From positions 1 to 37,550 of the forward strand of contig JAJFVC010000003.1 of assembly GCA_021372005.1 (NCBI GenBank): DNA of 37,550 nucleotides, in the 5' to 3' direction. A program made the translations under genes and the position numbers. Positions 18,129 through 27,312 of this stretch are shown in pieces (position 1 is the first letter of the stretch; each line of letters begins with the position of its first letter). The stretch is from Planctomycetaceae bacterium. Lineage in GTDB: Bacteria; Planctomycetota; Planctomycetia; Pirellulales; Thermoguttaceae. The notes below the pieces were generated by a model. The model was not told the origin of the DNA. It saw only the letters and a program-made list of their open reading frames with translations, and did no database searches.

Positions 18129-19694
18129 GTGCAAGAAATCATTGTAACCGCGGTTGTCTGGGTCGTCGCCCTGTCGATGGCCGTGCTGTTGACGTTCTTT
18201 TTGACTCGGCTGTGGGATCGTCTGCGCCGGCGCGACGCCGAATCGGAAGCCAGAGTGATCGTGCATAAGGCCGAAGTCGAGGTGGAAAACCGCCGCCGCG
18301 AGGCCGAGCTGGAAATCAAGGAGATGGCGATCCAGCAACAGGCCGAAAGCGAAAAAGAGTTGCGACGGCTTCGAGGCGAACTGCACGAGCGCGAGCGGTT
18401 GTTGGATAAACGGCAGGATTCGCTCGAAGAACAAGCCGAAGTGCTGCGCAAACAAGAAAAAATGGTCGAGAGCACGCAGCGCAAACTGACCGAGCGGATT
18501 CAAGACGCCAATCGCCGAAAGGACGAACTGTCGAAGCTGTTGGACCTCCAGCGGCAGACGTTGCACGAGCTTTCCGGATTGAGTCAGGAAGAAGCCACCC
18601 GCCGACTGCTGGAAATGCTCGACTCGCAATTGCAGCGCGAGACCGGGGCGGTCATTTTGGCTCACGAAAAGAAGTTGGCCGAGGTCTGTGAAGAGAAAAC
18701 CCGCGAGGTCCTGCTGACGTCGATCCAACGGTTCGCCGCCGCGCACACCGCGGAGACCACGACCAGCACGGTTGGCATCCCGAACGACGAAATGAAAGGT
18801 CGGATCATCGGGCGCGAGGGTCGGAACATCCGCGCGTTTGAAAAGGCCACCGGCGTGGACGTGATCATCGACGACACGCCCGGCGTCGTGATCGTCAGCG
18901 CGTTCGACACGATCCGCCGCGAAGTGGCCCGGATGTCGCTTGAAAAACTGATCGCCGACGGCCGCATCCACCCGACGCGGATCGAGGAGATCGTCGCCGT
19001 TACGCAGCGCGAGTTGGATCGCCACATCCAAAAGCTCGGCGAGCAGGCCTGCCAGGAGGCCGAAGTCTATGGGCTGCATGAGCGGCTGGTCAATCTGTTG
19101 GGCCGGCTGCACTTCCGCACCAGCTACAGTCAGAATGTGCTGCGCCACAGCATCGAGGTGGCGTTCTTGGCCGGCATGTTGGCCGACGAGTTGGGCTTCG
19201 ACGGTAAGTTGGCCCGACGCTGCGGCCTGCTGCACGACATCGGCAAGGCAGCCGACCACGAGGCCGAGGGCGGACATCCTAAGATCGGCGGCGATCTGCT
19301 GAAGCGCTACGGCGAGCGGCCCGAGGTGATCCACGCCGCGTTGGGCCACCACGACGATTTGCGCGTCGAAAATCCCTACACCGTGTTGGTCTCGGCGGCC
19401 GACGCTTGCAGCGCGTCGCGGCCGGGCGCACGGCGCGAGACCCTCGAACGCTACATCAAGCGGATGGAAGAGCTCGAGTCGATCGCCAACAAGTTCCCCG
19501 GCGTCGAGCAGGCCTATGCGATTCAGGCCGGCCGTGAGTTGCGGGTGATCGTCAGCTCGAAGGATACGACCGACGAATCGGCCGCAAAGATCTGCCACGA
19601 CATCGTGACGGCTTTCGAGCAGCAGTTGACCTATCCCGGTGAAATCAAAGTGACCGTGCTGCGCGAAACCCGGCACGTAGAGATGGCGAGATAA
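18129..19694 (+). CDS. rny: Ribonuclease Y
   Basis: About 521 residues. RNase Y is the membrane-bound endonuclease that starts mRNA decay in many bacteria. Order: one N-terminal membrane helix (about 5-25), a long charged coiled coil (about 30-195), a KH RNA-binding domain around [20 protein letters not shown], and an HD domain with [15 protein letters not shown], the metal-binding LLHDIGKA (His-Asp near 369-370) and ALGHHDD. The start is set at GTG 18129 because AGAGG is 9 bases upstream; the ATG at 18120 touches that site directly and could not use it. ymdB follows about 90 bases later, the same pairing as in Bacillus. Confidence 0.94.
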   Translation: MQEIIVTAVVWVVALSMAVLLTFFLTRLWDRLRRRDAESEARVIVHKAEVEVENRRREAELEIKEMAIQQQAESEKELRRLRGELHERERLLDKRQDSLEEQAEVLRKQEKMVESTQRKLTERIQDANRRKDELSKLLDLQRQTLHELSGLSQEEATRRLLEMLDSQLQRETGAVILAHEKKLAEVCEEKTREVLLTSIQRFAAAHTAETTTSTVGIPNDEMKGRIIGREGRNIRAFEKATGVDVIIDDTPGVVIVSAFDTIRREVARMSLEKLIADGRIHPTRIEEIVAVTQRELDRHIQKLGEQACQEAEVYGLHERLVNLLGRLHFRTSYSQNVLRHSIEVAFLAGMLADELGFDGKLARRCGLLHDIGKAADHEAEGGHPKIGGDLLKRYGERPEVIHAALGHHDDLRVENPYTVLVSAADACSASRPGARRETLERYIKRMEELESIANKFPGVEQAYAIQAGRELRVIVSSKDTTDESAAKICHDIVTAFEQQLTYPGEIKVTVLRETRHVEMAR

Positions 19695-19714
19695 AAACCG
19701 AGGGAGACCGGGAA

Positions 19715-19774
19715 CGAGAGGCTAGGGACCCGATGCACGGTTTTCTAGCCCTTAGTCCCCTGGCCCTTTGTCCC
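19715..19774 (+). repeat. Hairpin and degenerate 7-8-base tandem repeat before ymdB
   Basis: Four tandem units CTAGCCC (19745), TTAGTCCC (19752), CTGGCCC (19760) and TTTGTCCC (19767) fit the pattern YTDGYCCC. GGCTAG (19720-19725) can pair with CTAGCC (19745-19750). This occupies the place where the ymdB ribosome site would be expected. Confidence 0.45.
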
Positions 19775-19781
19775 TTTCTTT

Positions 19782-20582
19782 ATGATGCGAATCCTTTTTC
19801 TCGGCGACATTGTTGGCAAGCCCGGGCGGCATATTTGCTCGCAGGTGATTCGTGGTCTGCGCGTCCGCGAGAATCTCGACCTGGTCGTGGCCAACGCCGA
19901 AAACGCCTCGGGCGGGTCGGGCATGACGCCGGAAATCTATCACGAGCTGGTCGCCGCCGGCGTGGACGGCTTTACGATGGGCGACCACGTCTATCGTCGG
20001 CGCGAGATTTTTTCGATTCTTCAGAGCGAACGGCGCATCGTTCGTCCGGCCAACTATCCGTCGGTCGCACCGGGCCGCGATTTCACCGTGCTGCATACGC
20101 GCCAGCAGGTGCCGGTGGCGATCTTCACGCTGCAAGGCCGGACGTTCATGCCGCCGGTCGATTGTCCGTTTCATGCGGCGGATCGGGTGTTGGCCTCGCT
20201 GCCCTCGGACGTCCGTGTGATCCTGGTCGACTTCCACGCCGAGGCGACCAGCGACAAGCAATTGATGGGCCGGCACCTGGACGGGCGCGTCAGCGCCGTG
20301 TTGGGCACCCACACCCACGTGCCGACAGCCGACGAATGCATCCTGCCCGGCGGCACGGCGTTTCAGTGCGACGTCGGCATGACCGGTCCGCACGAGAGTA
20401 TTTTGGGTCGGCAGATCGATCGCGTTCTGGAGGCGGTGCGCACGTTTCGGCCGGTCCATTTCGACGTGGCCTCGGGCGATGTGCGGCTCAACGGCGCGAT
20501 CATCGACATCGACCCGCAAACCGGCCGCGCCACGGCCATTCAACGCATCTGTGTGCGGGAAAGCGAACAAGTTAGGGATTAG
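19782..20582 (+). CDS. ymdB: YmdB-family metallophosphoesterase (TIGR00282 family)
   Basis: 266 residues. Metal-binding motifs of the calcineurin-like fold are seen: GDIVGKPGR with the first Asp near residue 9, NAENASGGSGM, GDHVYRR (asparagine of the usual GNH/GDH motif region), VDFHAEATSDK and GTHTHVPTADE. B. subtilis YmdB is a phosphodiesterase acting on 2',3'-cyclic nucleotides (reported also for cyclic AMP) and affects biofilm and motility; the substrate here is inferred from family. No Shine-Dalgarno sequence precedes the tandem ATGs (19782 and 19785); the second ATG gives the usual MRILFLGD start. Directly follows rny. Confidence 0.9.
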   Translation: MMRILFLGDIVGKPGRHICSQVIRGLRVRENLDLVVANAENASGGSGMTPEIYHELVAAGVDGFTMGDHVYRRREIFSILQSERRIVRPANYPSVAPGRDFTVLHTRQQVPVAIFTLQGRTFMPPVDCPFHAADRVLASLPSDVRVILVDFHAEATSDKQLMGRHLDGRVSAVLGTHTHVPTADECILPGGTAFQCDVGMTGPHESILGRQIDRVLEAVRTFRPVHFDVASGDVRLNGAIIDIDPQTGRATAIQRICVRESEQVRD

Positions 20583-20623
20583 CAAGGAGCGTAGGGCTCT
20601 TTTTTTGAGGAGAATCCATTCTA

Positions 20624-21721
20624 ATGGGAGTCTTAAACATTCGGACCGATCGCTGTCGGTATGATCTCGTTGCGTTGGGCGAAGTAATGCTTCGGCTTGA
20701 CCCCGGCGACGGGCGAATTCACACCTCCCGGACATTTCAGGTGTGGGAAGGCGGCGGCGAATACAACGTCGCCCGTGGGTTGAAGCGATGCTTTGGCAAA
20801 AATACCGCCATCGTGACGGCCATTCCCGACTGTCCGGTCGGCCGGCTGTTGGAAGACTTGATCTATCAGGGCGGCGTCAGCATGCAGTATGTTCGCTGGA
20901 CGCCCTACGACGGGATCGGCCGCAGCGCCCGAGTCGGCTTGAACTTCACCGAGCGCGGGTTCGGCGTCCGTGCGGCGATCGGCTGTTCGGATCGGGCCTA
21001 CAGCGCCGCGTCGCAGCTCAAGAAAGGCGACGTCGATTGGGACGCGATTTTCGGCGGCGACGGCGCCCGATGGCTGCACACCGGCGGCATTTTCGCCGCG
21101 CTGTCGGCCACCACGCCCGAGGTCGTGTTGGAGGCGGTCGCGGCCGCCAAACGACACGGCGCGATGGTCTCTTACGATCTCAACTATCGGCCGTCGCTGT
21201 GGCAATTCAACGGCGGTCAGGAAAAGGCCCGGCAAGTCAACCGCGCGCTGGCGCCCTACGTCGACGTGATGATCGGCAACGAAGAGGATTTTTCGGCCGC
21301 GCTGGGGTTTGAGGTCGAGGGGCTCGACGCGAATCTCTCGTCGCTCGACCCGGCCAACTTCCAAAAAATGATGCGCGAGGTCGTGCGGACTTTTCCGAAC
21401 ATCAAAGTGGTGGCCACGACGCTTCGGCAGGCGAAAACCGCCTCGGTCAACGACTGGGGCGCGGTCGCGTTCGCCGACGGCCAATGCCACGAGGCCACGT
21501 TCCGGCCGAATCTGGAAATTTTCGATCGCGTCGGCGGCGGCGACAGTTTTGCGTCCGGCTTGGTCTACGGATTGTTGGAGGGCAAAACCGTCTTGGAGTC
21601 GCTCAACTACGGCGTCGCCCACGGAGCGCTGGCCATGACCACGCCCGGCGACACCAGCACCGCCAGTCTGCGGGAAGTGGAACGGGTGATGAAAGGCGGC
21701 ACCGCGCGCGTGCAGCGGTAG
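20624..21721 (+). CDS. kdgK: 2-dehydro-3-deoxygluconokinase (PfkB family)
   Basis: 365 residues. It phosphorylates 2-keto-3-deoxygluconate to KDPG with ATP. PfkB-family features: GEVMLRLDPGDGR at the start, GGGEYNVARGLKRCFG (sugar binding), VSYDLNYRPSLW, GNEEDF, and the signature DRVGGGDSFASG with the catalytic aspartate near 307. GAGGAGA lies 10 bases before the ATG. eda, encoding the next enzyme, starts 37 bases downstream, so the assignment to KDG rather than another sugar is supported by context. Confidence 0.92.
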   Translation: MGVLNIRTDRCRYDLVALGEVMLRLDPGDGRIHTSRTFQVWEGGGEYNVARGLKRCFGKNTAIVTAIPDCPVGRLLEDLIYQGGVSMQYVRWTPYDGIGRSARVGLNFTERGFGVRAAIGCSDRAYSAASQLKKGDVDWDAIFGGDGARWLHTGGIFAALSATTPEVVLEAVAAAKRHGAMVSYDLNYRPSLWQFNGGQEKARQVNRALAPYVDVMIGNEEDFSAALGFEVEGLDANLSSLDPANFQKMMREVVRTFPNIKVVATTLRQAKTASVNDWGAVAFADGQCHEATFRPNLEIFDRVGGGDSFASGLVYGLLEGKTVLESLNYGVAHGALAMTTPGDTSTASLREVERVMKGGTARVQR

Positions 21722-21758
21722 ATCCTGAAAACTCAATCATTGCAAAAGGAGAAGATTC

Positions 21759-22415
21759 GTGTTGCCGCGAGAAATGGTGGAGGGGATGCGTCGGAGCGGG
21801 ATCGTCGCCGTGTTGGTGATCGACCGCGCGGAGGACGCCGTTCCGTTGGCCCGAGCGCTTGGCGAAGGCGGCGTCCAGTTCATCGAGTTGACTTTGCGAA
21901 CGCCCGCCGCGTTGGACGCGCTGCGAGCCATCCGAGCCGAAATGCCCGAGATGGCGGTCGGGGCCGGCACGGTGTTGACGGTCGAGCAGGTCCGCGAAGT
22001 GGCCGCGTCGGGCGCATCGTTCGCCGTCGCGCCGGGCATGAACCCCCGCGTGGTTCGCGCGGCCCAGGACATCGGCCTGCCGTTTATGCCGGGCGTGATG
22101 ACGCCGTCGGACGTGGAACAGGCGTTGGAGTGCGGTTGCCGCGAGCTCAAGCTGTTCCCGGCCGAACCGGTGGGCGGTTTGAAGTATCTCAAAAATATGG
22201 CGGCGCCCTACGCGCACCTAAATCTTCAGTTTGTGCCGCTGGGCGGACTCAGTCCGGCCAACGCCGGGGCGTATCTGGCCGACCCGTGGATTTTGGCGGT
22301 GGGCGGCTCTTGGATCGCCAAACGCGACGTGATCGAGCGGCGCGATTGGGCGACGATCACTAAAAACGCCAAAGAAGCCTGTGCCTTGGCGCCGGCCGAT
22401 CGCAAGGCGAAATAG
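21759..22415 (+). CDS. eda: KDPG aldolase (2-dehydro-3-deoxy-phosphogluconate aldolase)
   Basis: 218 residues. It splits KDPG into pyruvate and glyceraldehyde 3-phosphate. Class I aldolase features: GIVAVLVIDRAEDAVPLA, FIELTLRTPAAL with the catalytic glutamate near 43, VGAGTVLT, FMPGVMTPSDV, and ELKLFPAEPVGG with the Schiff-base lysine near 131. The GTG start is supported by AAAGGAG about 7 bases upstream. With kdgK it forms a two-gene unit for uronate or gluconate catabolism. Confidence 0.95.
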   Translation: MLPREMVEGMRRSGIVAVLVIDRAEDAVPLARALGEGGVQFIELTLRTPAALDALRAIRAEMPEMAVGAGTVLTVEQVREVAASGASFAVAPGMNPRVVRAAQDIGLPFMPGVMTPSDVEQALECGCRELKLFPAEPVGGLKYLKNMAAPYAHLNLQFVPLGGLSPANAGAYLADPWILAVGGSWIAKRDVIERRDWATITKNAKEACALAPADRKAK

Positions 22416-22452
22416 GAGCTTCGACGAATTTTCGACGCCCACGACGAGGGCT

Positions 22453-22480
22453 TTGCGTCAAGGCGATTCCGTGGTAAGAT
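22453..22480 (+). promoter_or_regulatory. sigma-70-like promoter upstream of tRNA-Arg
   Basis: TTGCGT (22453-22458), 16-base spacer, TAAGAT (22475-22480). Predicted start near 22487, about 90 bases before the tRNA. Confidence 0.45.
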
Positions 22481-22488
22481 AGTGCCCA

Positions 22489-22574
22489 ATGAAAAACGGT
22501 CGGTCTACGGTCATCGACGATGGGACAAGGAAGTCCGAAATCGCCGCCGACCGCAGAGCTCTCGCCGTTTTTTT
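22489..22574 (+). ncRNA. Structured leader or small RNA upstream of tRNA-Arg
   Basis: AAAAACGG near 22489 can pair with CCGTTTTT near 22566-22573, and inside it CGGTCGG can pair with CCGACCG. The segment ends in seven T residues just before the tRNA, so it could be an independent small RNA with a terminator or an attenuating pre-tRNA leader. Seen by eye only. Confidence 0.25.
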
Positions 22575-22576
22575 GG

Positions 22577-22650
22577 GTCCCCGTAGCTCAATTGGATAGA
22601 GTGTCGGCCTCCGGAGCCGAAGGTTACAGGTTCGAACCCTGTCGGGGATA
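22577..22650 (+). tRNA. tRNA-Arg, anticodon CCG
   Basis: Acceptor GTCCCCG/CGGGGAT (first pair G-T), D-arm GCTC...AGAG, anticodon arm TCGGC-CTCCGGA-GCCGA with anticodon CCG (reads CGG), T-arm ACAGG-TTCGAAC-CCTGT, discriminator A; CCA is not encoded. The recombinase gene starts 145 bases after its 3' end, so this tRNA is the probable integration site of the island. Confidence 0.95.
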
Positions 22651-22795
22651 CTGACTTACGACGACAAAACCCGCTATGGTACAGAATTTCGGTATAGAAT
22701 GAGCCCCCGGGCAGCGGCAACTGCCCAGAGGCCAGCAAACCTTCCGGCTTGCTTGAGGAGTTTCCAAATGACTCTGATAGCTGGAGGGTTTTGCG

Positions 22796-23557
22796 ATGGC
22801 GCGAAGACCGGAACCGTGGTGGTGGAAGGAACGGCAGGCGTGGTTTGTTACGATCGACGGCGTAAGGCATAGCCTTGGGCCGGACGAGGACGACGCTCGC
22901 CAGCGGTTTCACGAACTGATGGCCGAACCGCGAAAGCGGCGGGTAGGCTCTAACTCTGTAGTCGCCATCTGCGACGCCTACGTCGATTGGGTCGAGAAGC
23001 ACCGCTCGCCCGACACATATCGTTGGTACAAGGACCGGCTCCAGCGGTTCATTGAGACCATTTCACCCGCTTTGCGGGTTACACAACTGCGTCCCTTCCA
23101 CGTCCAGCGGTTCGTCGATGGACTGGAGGTGGCCAGCGGCACCAAACGCAATTTCGTCCGAGCCGTGAAGCGAGCAATGGCCTGGGCTGAGGAGCAGGGC
23201 TACATCGACCGCAGTCCCATCGCCCACATGAAGAAACCCCGTGGCAGGCGGCGCGAAATCGTCATCACCGAAGCCGAGTTCAAAGCGATCCTGGCTGCCA
23301 CGCGGGATGAGGAGTTTCGCGATCTTGTCTCGTTCTCCTGGCACACTGGCGCAAGGGCAACTGAAAGCATTGCCGTGGAAGCCCGGCACACCGATCTTGC
23401 TCACAACCGGATTGTTTTCCCGGTCGAGGAAGAGAAAATAGAGCGATCTCCCCGTGTGATCTACCTGAACGACACGGCGATGGCAATTGTGAAGCGGCTG
23501 GTCGAACGATATCCGGAGGGTAAGCTCTTTCGGAACACCGATGGCGTGGCGTGCTGA
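22796..23557 (+). pseudogene. Tyrosine recombinase/integrase, truncated in the catalytic domain
   Basis: 253 residues read from an ATG with GGAGG 8 bases upstream. An N-terminal SAM-like DNA-binding region (about 50-140) and the start of the catalytic domain are present, with the first catalytic arginine in HTGARATES (near 187) and the beta-hairpin lysine region. Translation stops right after LFRNTDGVAC, before the HxxR, His/Trp and Tyr residues needed for strand cleavage. The next 90 bases, read with frame changes, still resemble integrase (AWRADS in one frame, LRVYFGV in another) but contain no H-x-x-R box. The gene is therefore probably inactive. The leader at 22690-22790 has G/C-rich inverted sequences. 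Confidence 0.8.
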
Positions 23558-23651
23558 CTCAGATCCGCGTAATGGACCGCTATCTCCGCGTCTACTTCGG
23601 TGTGCCAGACCTTAGCAATAAGGATGTGATCTTTGGCCTCGCCGCAACTCT

Positions 23652-25133
23652 CTATCCAACAAGCCGGTTCAGCAGAGAGTCAAGCGAGACCATTGCGATG
23701 CGGGTAATCATGTCGGACGTGGCGAATGGTAGGTAGAGATGCCCGTTATGGATCATTGCTCCACACGAGTAAGCCACGTTCGGCACATAGCCGTCACGTT
23801 CTTTTTCGTTCGGCGTAATCAGTGGTTCATCGAGACAGCCGATCACCTTCAACGGGTCGTTGAGGTCCAGCAACATCGCGCCAATGCAGTAAGTGCGCAT
23901 TGGCCCGACGCCGTGGGTGAGCAGCAACCAGCCTTCAGGCGTTTCCAAGGGCGAGCCACAATTGCCAATCTGCACAAACTCCCAGGGCTGGCGAGGCGTT
24001 TGCAACAGTTCGGCGGTCTCCCAGAAGTGAACGATGTCGGAAACCATGATGTATAGATTCTCACCATCGATTCGGGAACACATCACATAGTGTCCACCGA
24101 TTCGCCGCGGGAAGAGCGCCATACCTTTGTTCCGCGCGCAGGCACCATTGATCGTATGCACGCCAACCCGCTGGAAGTCACAGGTCTCAATCATTTGTGG
24201 GAGCACGCGGAAACCGTCGAAGGCCGTGCAGGTGCCGTAGTAGGTAACTGTACCGTCGTCGTCCACAAAGCGAACCATGCGCAGGTCTTCGATACCGTGA
24301 CTTTCATTGCTTGTTTGGGGAAAAATGACCACCTCAGACGCTTCCGCCTCCCGTGGAAGCTCCAACTGATAATTCGACTGGGCCAACCAACGGATGTCTT
24401 GGAGCGATGCGTCGAGCTGAAGCTTCTCGGATGCCGCCTCACGCGCCTCGATGATGGCATGTTCGAGTTGTGCCAAGGTGAACGAGTCGGCAAGGCGGTC
24501 GAGCACGAGACACATTGCTTCCTCGGGGACGCCGATGTCGTCAAGTTTTCGCCGAAATAGGGGCTTGTCATATTGCTTGTCGGGAACAACGCGGATTGGC
24601 CTGGTGAGGCGTCCGTTCGGGTCGATTTGGATTTGGTGATCGGCTGTGATGATACCGGAGCGGAAGACAATCGACGACACATGCCCCTCGCCTGTTGCTC
24701 GGAGACTCATAATGAATCGCACTGCGCCGGCGGACAGGTTGCGCTGGTTGTGATGCGGAACGATCGACGGATTGAAGAGCGCGGCCGACTCGATGGAATA
24801 CTCGGCGGTCAAATAGGCCCCAATCAGAAGACGACGATTGTGCGAAAGGTCGTCCGACTCACCGATCATCGTCATGGCCATGCAGTAATTCTCGTCGAGC
24901 ACGGTGGCAATGTTCCCGTGACGGGTGCGAAACTTCAGAAGTACTTGGTCCAGTAATCGGTCAACCTGCCCACCGCTCAAACCGCGGATGCGCTCGACGA
25001 CGCTACGAATTCTTACCTCCCCGCCGGGATCAAAGAACCGGGTAATGACACGGCGAATATCGCTGGTGAAGGTGACCGGCAGACGCCGGACCTTTAGACT
25101 ACTGCGGCCACTGTTGCTGTTTATTGGTCTCAT
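23652..25133 (-). CDS. Glycoside hydrolase family 130 protein, long form
   Basis: 493 residues. The C-terminal part is a five-bladed beta-propeller of the GH130 type: RMVRFVDDDGTVTYYGTCTAF, LFPRRIGGHYVMCSRIDGEN, and GSPLETPEGWLLLTHGVGP are typical. About 180 N-terminal residues form an extra mostly helical domain, as in long GH130 members of the Thermoanaerobacter beta-1,2-mannooligosaccharide phosphorylase type. GH130 enzymes are mannoside phosphorylases or beta-1,2-mannosidases. The start is ATG 25133; a TTG lies one codon earlier; no clear ribosome site. It is last of four genes in one direction, 58 bases after the short GH130 gene, and its stop faces the decayed integrase. Confidence 0.85.
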   Translation of the reverse strand: MRPINSNSGRSSLKVRRLPVTFTSDIRRVITRFFDPGGEVRIRSVVERIRGLSGGQVDRLLDQVLLKFRTRHGNIATVLDENYCMAMTMIGESDDLSHNRRLLIGAYLTAEYSIESAALFNPSIVPHHNQRNLSAGAVRFIMSLRATGEGHVSSIVFRSGIITADHQIQIDPNGRLTRPIRVVPDKQYDKPLFRRKLDDIGVPEEAMCLVLDRLADSFTLAQLEHAIIEAREAASEKLQLDASLQDIRWLAQSNYQLELPREAEASEVVIFPQTSNESHGIEDLRMVRFVDDDGTVTYYGTCTAFDGFRVLPQMIETCDFQRVGVHTINGACARNKGMALFPRRIGGHYVMCSRIDGENLYIMVSDIVHFWETAELLQTPRQPWEFVQIGNCGSPLETPEGWLLLTHGVGPMRTYCIGAMLLDLNDPLKVIGCLDEPLITPNEKERDGYVPNVAYSCGAMIHNGHLYLPFATSDMITRIAMVSLDSLLNRLVG

Positions 25134-25191
25134 CAAGATAGTTTAGCATATCGGGGTTCTTTAGCACCGAAGTTCCTTCTGCTCATGAGGA

Positions 25192-26229
25192 TCAATCCTC
25201 ACTCGACACAGTCATTCCCGCCCGTTTCCGTGTTTTGGGGACAGGACACATGCAAAGATAGCCCGATATGTCGGCGAGGTTGGCCGTGGCCAGGGCTAGG
25301 CAGGTGTCAGCACCACCGTAATAGACACGAATGACATTAGTGTGCTTGTCCAAAATCCAGCCACACGGAAACACGACGCCGTTGACATCACCCTGACGCT
25401 CGTAGGGCGTCTCGGGTGCAAAAACCCATTCGTCGCTGCGTCGAAGAACCCGACGAGGATCATCCAAATCGAGCAAGGCCAGTCCCAGCCGATATAAACA
25501 TCCGCCGGCGGTCGTTCGCACGCCGTGATACATAATCAACCAACCCTCCGGTGTCTCCAGCGGTGGTGGACCAAGGCCGATCCGGTTCGCATCCCACCAT
25601 GCACCTCGCCGCGTGCGCAGAAGAAGTTGGTGTTCGCCCCAGTGGATGAGATCAGGCGAGAAGGAAAGCCAAATGTGGGCACCCGAACTGCTGGCGGAAA
25701 CCGGTCTGTGAATCATCGCGTATCGATTGCCAAACCGGCGTGGAAAGACGGCCGCATCCTTATCCTCGGGCGGCATGACCGGGCCAAGTCGGGAAAACGT
25801 GTCGAAGTCTCTCGTTTCGGCCAAGGATACCAATGGTCCGCTGTGCGAAAAGGATGTATAGGCGATGACCCACAGGCTACGGTCTTCCACCCAGGTCACA
25901 CGAGGGTCTTCCACGCCCCACTCTTCTTCCGGGTAGTTCTCTGGATTGGGTGCAAAACTCGGCTTGGAGTCGATCCGCCAATCCGACACGCCATCGTTGC
26001 TCCGAGCCACGGTCAGATGCGAATGTCCCCGGCGGTCCTCGGCGCGGACGAGCAAAACAGTCTCCCCGCCCAACTGACATGCGCCGGCGTTAAACACTGT
26101 GTTGACACGGTAGGGCCAGCCGTGGGCCGTCAGGATGGGATTGTCGTCGTGGCGATGAAACAACTCCTCGCATTGATTTGCGACTTTCGATTCTCGCCCC
26201 ATTTCGTGTTCCTCGGGTGAATTGTGCAT
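25192..26229 (-). CDS. Glycoside hydrolase family 130 protein, short form
   Basis: 345 residues with the core GH130 propeller: NPILTAHGWPYRVNTVFNAG, VLLVRAEDRRGHSHL, EEWGVEDPRVTW with the likely catalytic aspartate near 108, AAVFPRRFGNRYAMIHRP, and PPPLETPEGWLIMYHGVR. Members cleave or phosphorolyse beta-mannosides. The ATG at 26229 is used; an internal ATG at 26202 (MGRESK) has a better placed GAGG 8 bases upstream and may be the true start. Three bases separate it from the glycosidase-like gene upstream. No signal peptide, so it should act in the cytosol. Confidence 0.9.
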   Translation of the reverse strand: MHNSPEEHEMGRESKVANQCEELFHRHDDNPILTAHGWPYRVNTVFNAGACQLGGETVLLVRAEDRRGHSHLTVARSNDGVSDWRIDSKPSFAPNPENYPEEEWGVEDPRVTWVEDRSLWVIAYTSFSHSGPLVSLAETRDFDTFSRLGPVMPPEDKDAAVFPRRFGNRYAMIHRPVSASSSGAHIWLSFSPDLIHWGEHQLLLRTRRGAWWDANRIGLGPPPLETPEGWLIMYHGVRTTAGGCLYRLGLALLDLDDPRRVLRRSDEWVFAPETPYERQGDVNGVVFPCGWILDKHTNVIRVYYGGADTCLALATANLADISGYLCMCPVPKTRKRAGMTVSSED

Positions 26230-26232
26230 TCG

Positions 26233-27312
26233 TTACGCTTCCTGCAATGCGGTTTCTTCCCTCGAAGAGTGACGGCTACGCAAGAGTTCGAGGTTGAGCA
26301 ATTCCGTGCACAAGTAAGCGAGCGTCGATTCCGCTCCTTGGTTCCGATTCACCCCGGATTCGAGAAGGCCGTCACAACACGCGCCGGACGATCCATCGAC
26401 GAGCGGTTCTCTTAGGCTGTTTTTGCCGTGAAACCAGGCATCGGCTCGGCAGAACGAAGCCAAGTATTGCTCGTCGCCAAGCAGACGGAATGCAGCCATC
26501 GCGGCATCGGCCATTGTGACAACTTCGACGGGCTGTTGATCGTACAACGCCTTCTCCTCTCCTCGCGGATACCATCCCTCATTCCCGATTGGCCAGAAAA
26601 TACCCTCGCTCGATGTTTGACGATCGAGGAAAGCAAACGAGGTTTTCGCCACGTCAAGAAAGTCTTCCTTGGGCCAGTATTCGGCGGCAATGAACAAGGC
26701 GTGCGGCAACACCGCATTCGCATAGGTCATGCGCGACTCGAACCATTGCCAATCGGGCCGCTGGGCACGGTGATAGCATTCCATCAGTCGCTGCGCCGCG
26801 GACCATGCCACGGCTGCCAACGGTTCGATGTCGGTGGTCTCCGCACTCTGAAGATGTCCCCAAGCGAGGATCACATACGCTTGAGCACGTAGGCTCCGCA
26901 GATCAGCAAGCGTGGGCAGAACCGTTTCGATCAGCTCACGAGCTATCGCTCGGTAGTCGCTGGGCAGGGTGCTGCCAAGTACATCGGCCAAGGAACGAAC
27001 CGCTTGGCCTTGGCAATCGCCGCAGCCTTCCGTATCGAGCCAACGGCGGTCGTAACTGAGTAGATTGTGAAACCCACGGCCGATGCCACGTGCGTGTTCC
27101 AAAAAACTTAGGTACGTTGTCAGCCGGTTCAACATGCGTTCGTCCGGGTGCAGAGACCACAGGCGGACGCAAAGGCGCAAAGCCCGTGCGTTGTCGTCGG
27201 TCGTATAGCCGCTTTCGCGGCGAGGAATGCTGTAGATGGCATGTTGAATCAGACCGGTCGAGTCCGTCATGCGGTCCAGATGATTTAAGAGAATACGGTT
27301 ACTGACGTGCAT
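26233..27312 (-). CDS. Putative (alpha/alpha)-barrel glycosidase-like protein
   Basis: 359 residues, largely helical with regularly spaced Trp/Tyr and acidic residues (YTTDDNARALRLCVRL, GRGFHNLLSYDRRWLD, WQWFESRMTYANAVLPHAL, FWPIGNEGWYPRGEEKALY). This resembles helical-barrel glycosidase-related proteins that often sit beside GT4 and GH130 genes; I cannot name a GH family or a substrate. The ATG overlaps the GT4 stop codon by one base (TAATG), so translation is coupled. No signal peptide. Inferred to belong to the same mannoside pathway. Confidence 0.65.
   Translation of the reverse strand: MHVSNRILLNHLDRMTDSTGLIQHAIYSIPRRESGYTTDDNARALRLCVRLWSLHPDERMLNRLTTYLSFLEHARGIGRGFHNLLSYDRRWLDTEGCGDCQGQAVRSLADVLGSTLPSDYRAIARELIETVLPTLADLRSLRAQAYVILAWGHLQSAETTDIEPLAAVAWSAAQRLMECYHRAQRPDWQWFESRMTYANAVLPHALFIAAEYWPKEDFLDVAKTSFAFLDRQTSSEGIFWPIGNEGWYPRGEEKALYDQQPVEVVTMADAAMAAFRLLGDEQYLASFCRADAWFHGKNSLREPLVDGSSGACCDGLLESGVNRNQGAESTLAYLCTELLNLELLRSRHSSREETALQEA

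Noticed and set aside
18054..19676. 540-codon open frame on the minus strand opposite rny
   Set aside because: It is the mirror of a GC-rich real gene: rny has complete domain motifs, while this frame has none and no ribosome site. The same holds for long antisense frames at 4997-5953, 10329-11516 and 14510-15610.
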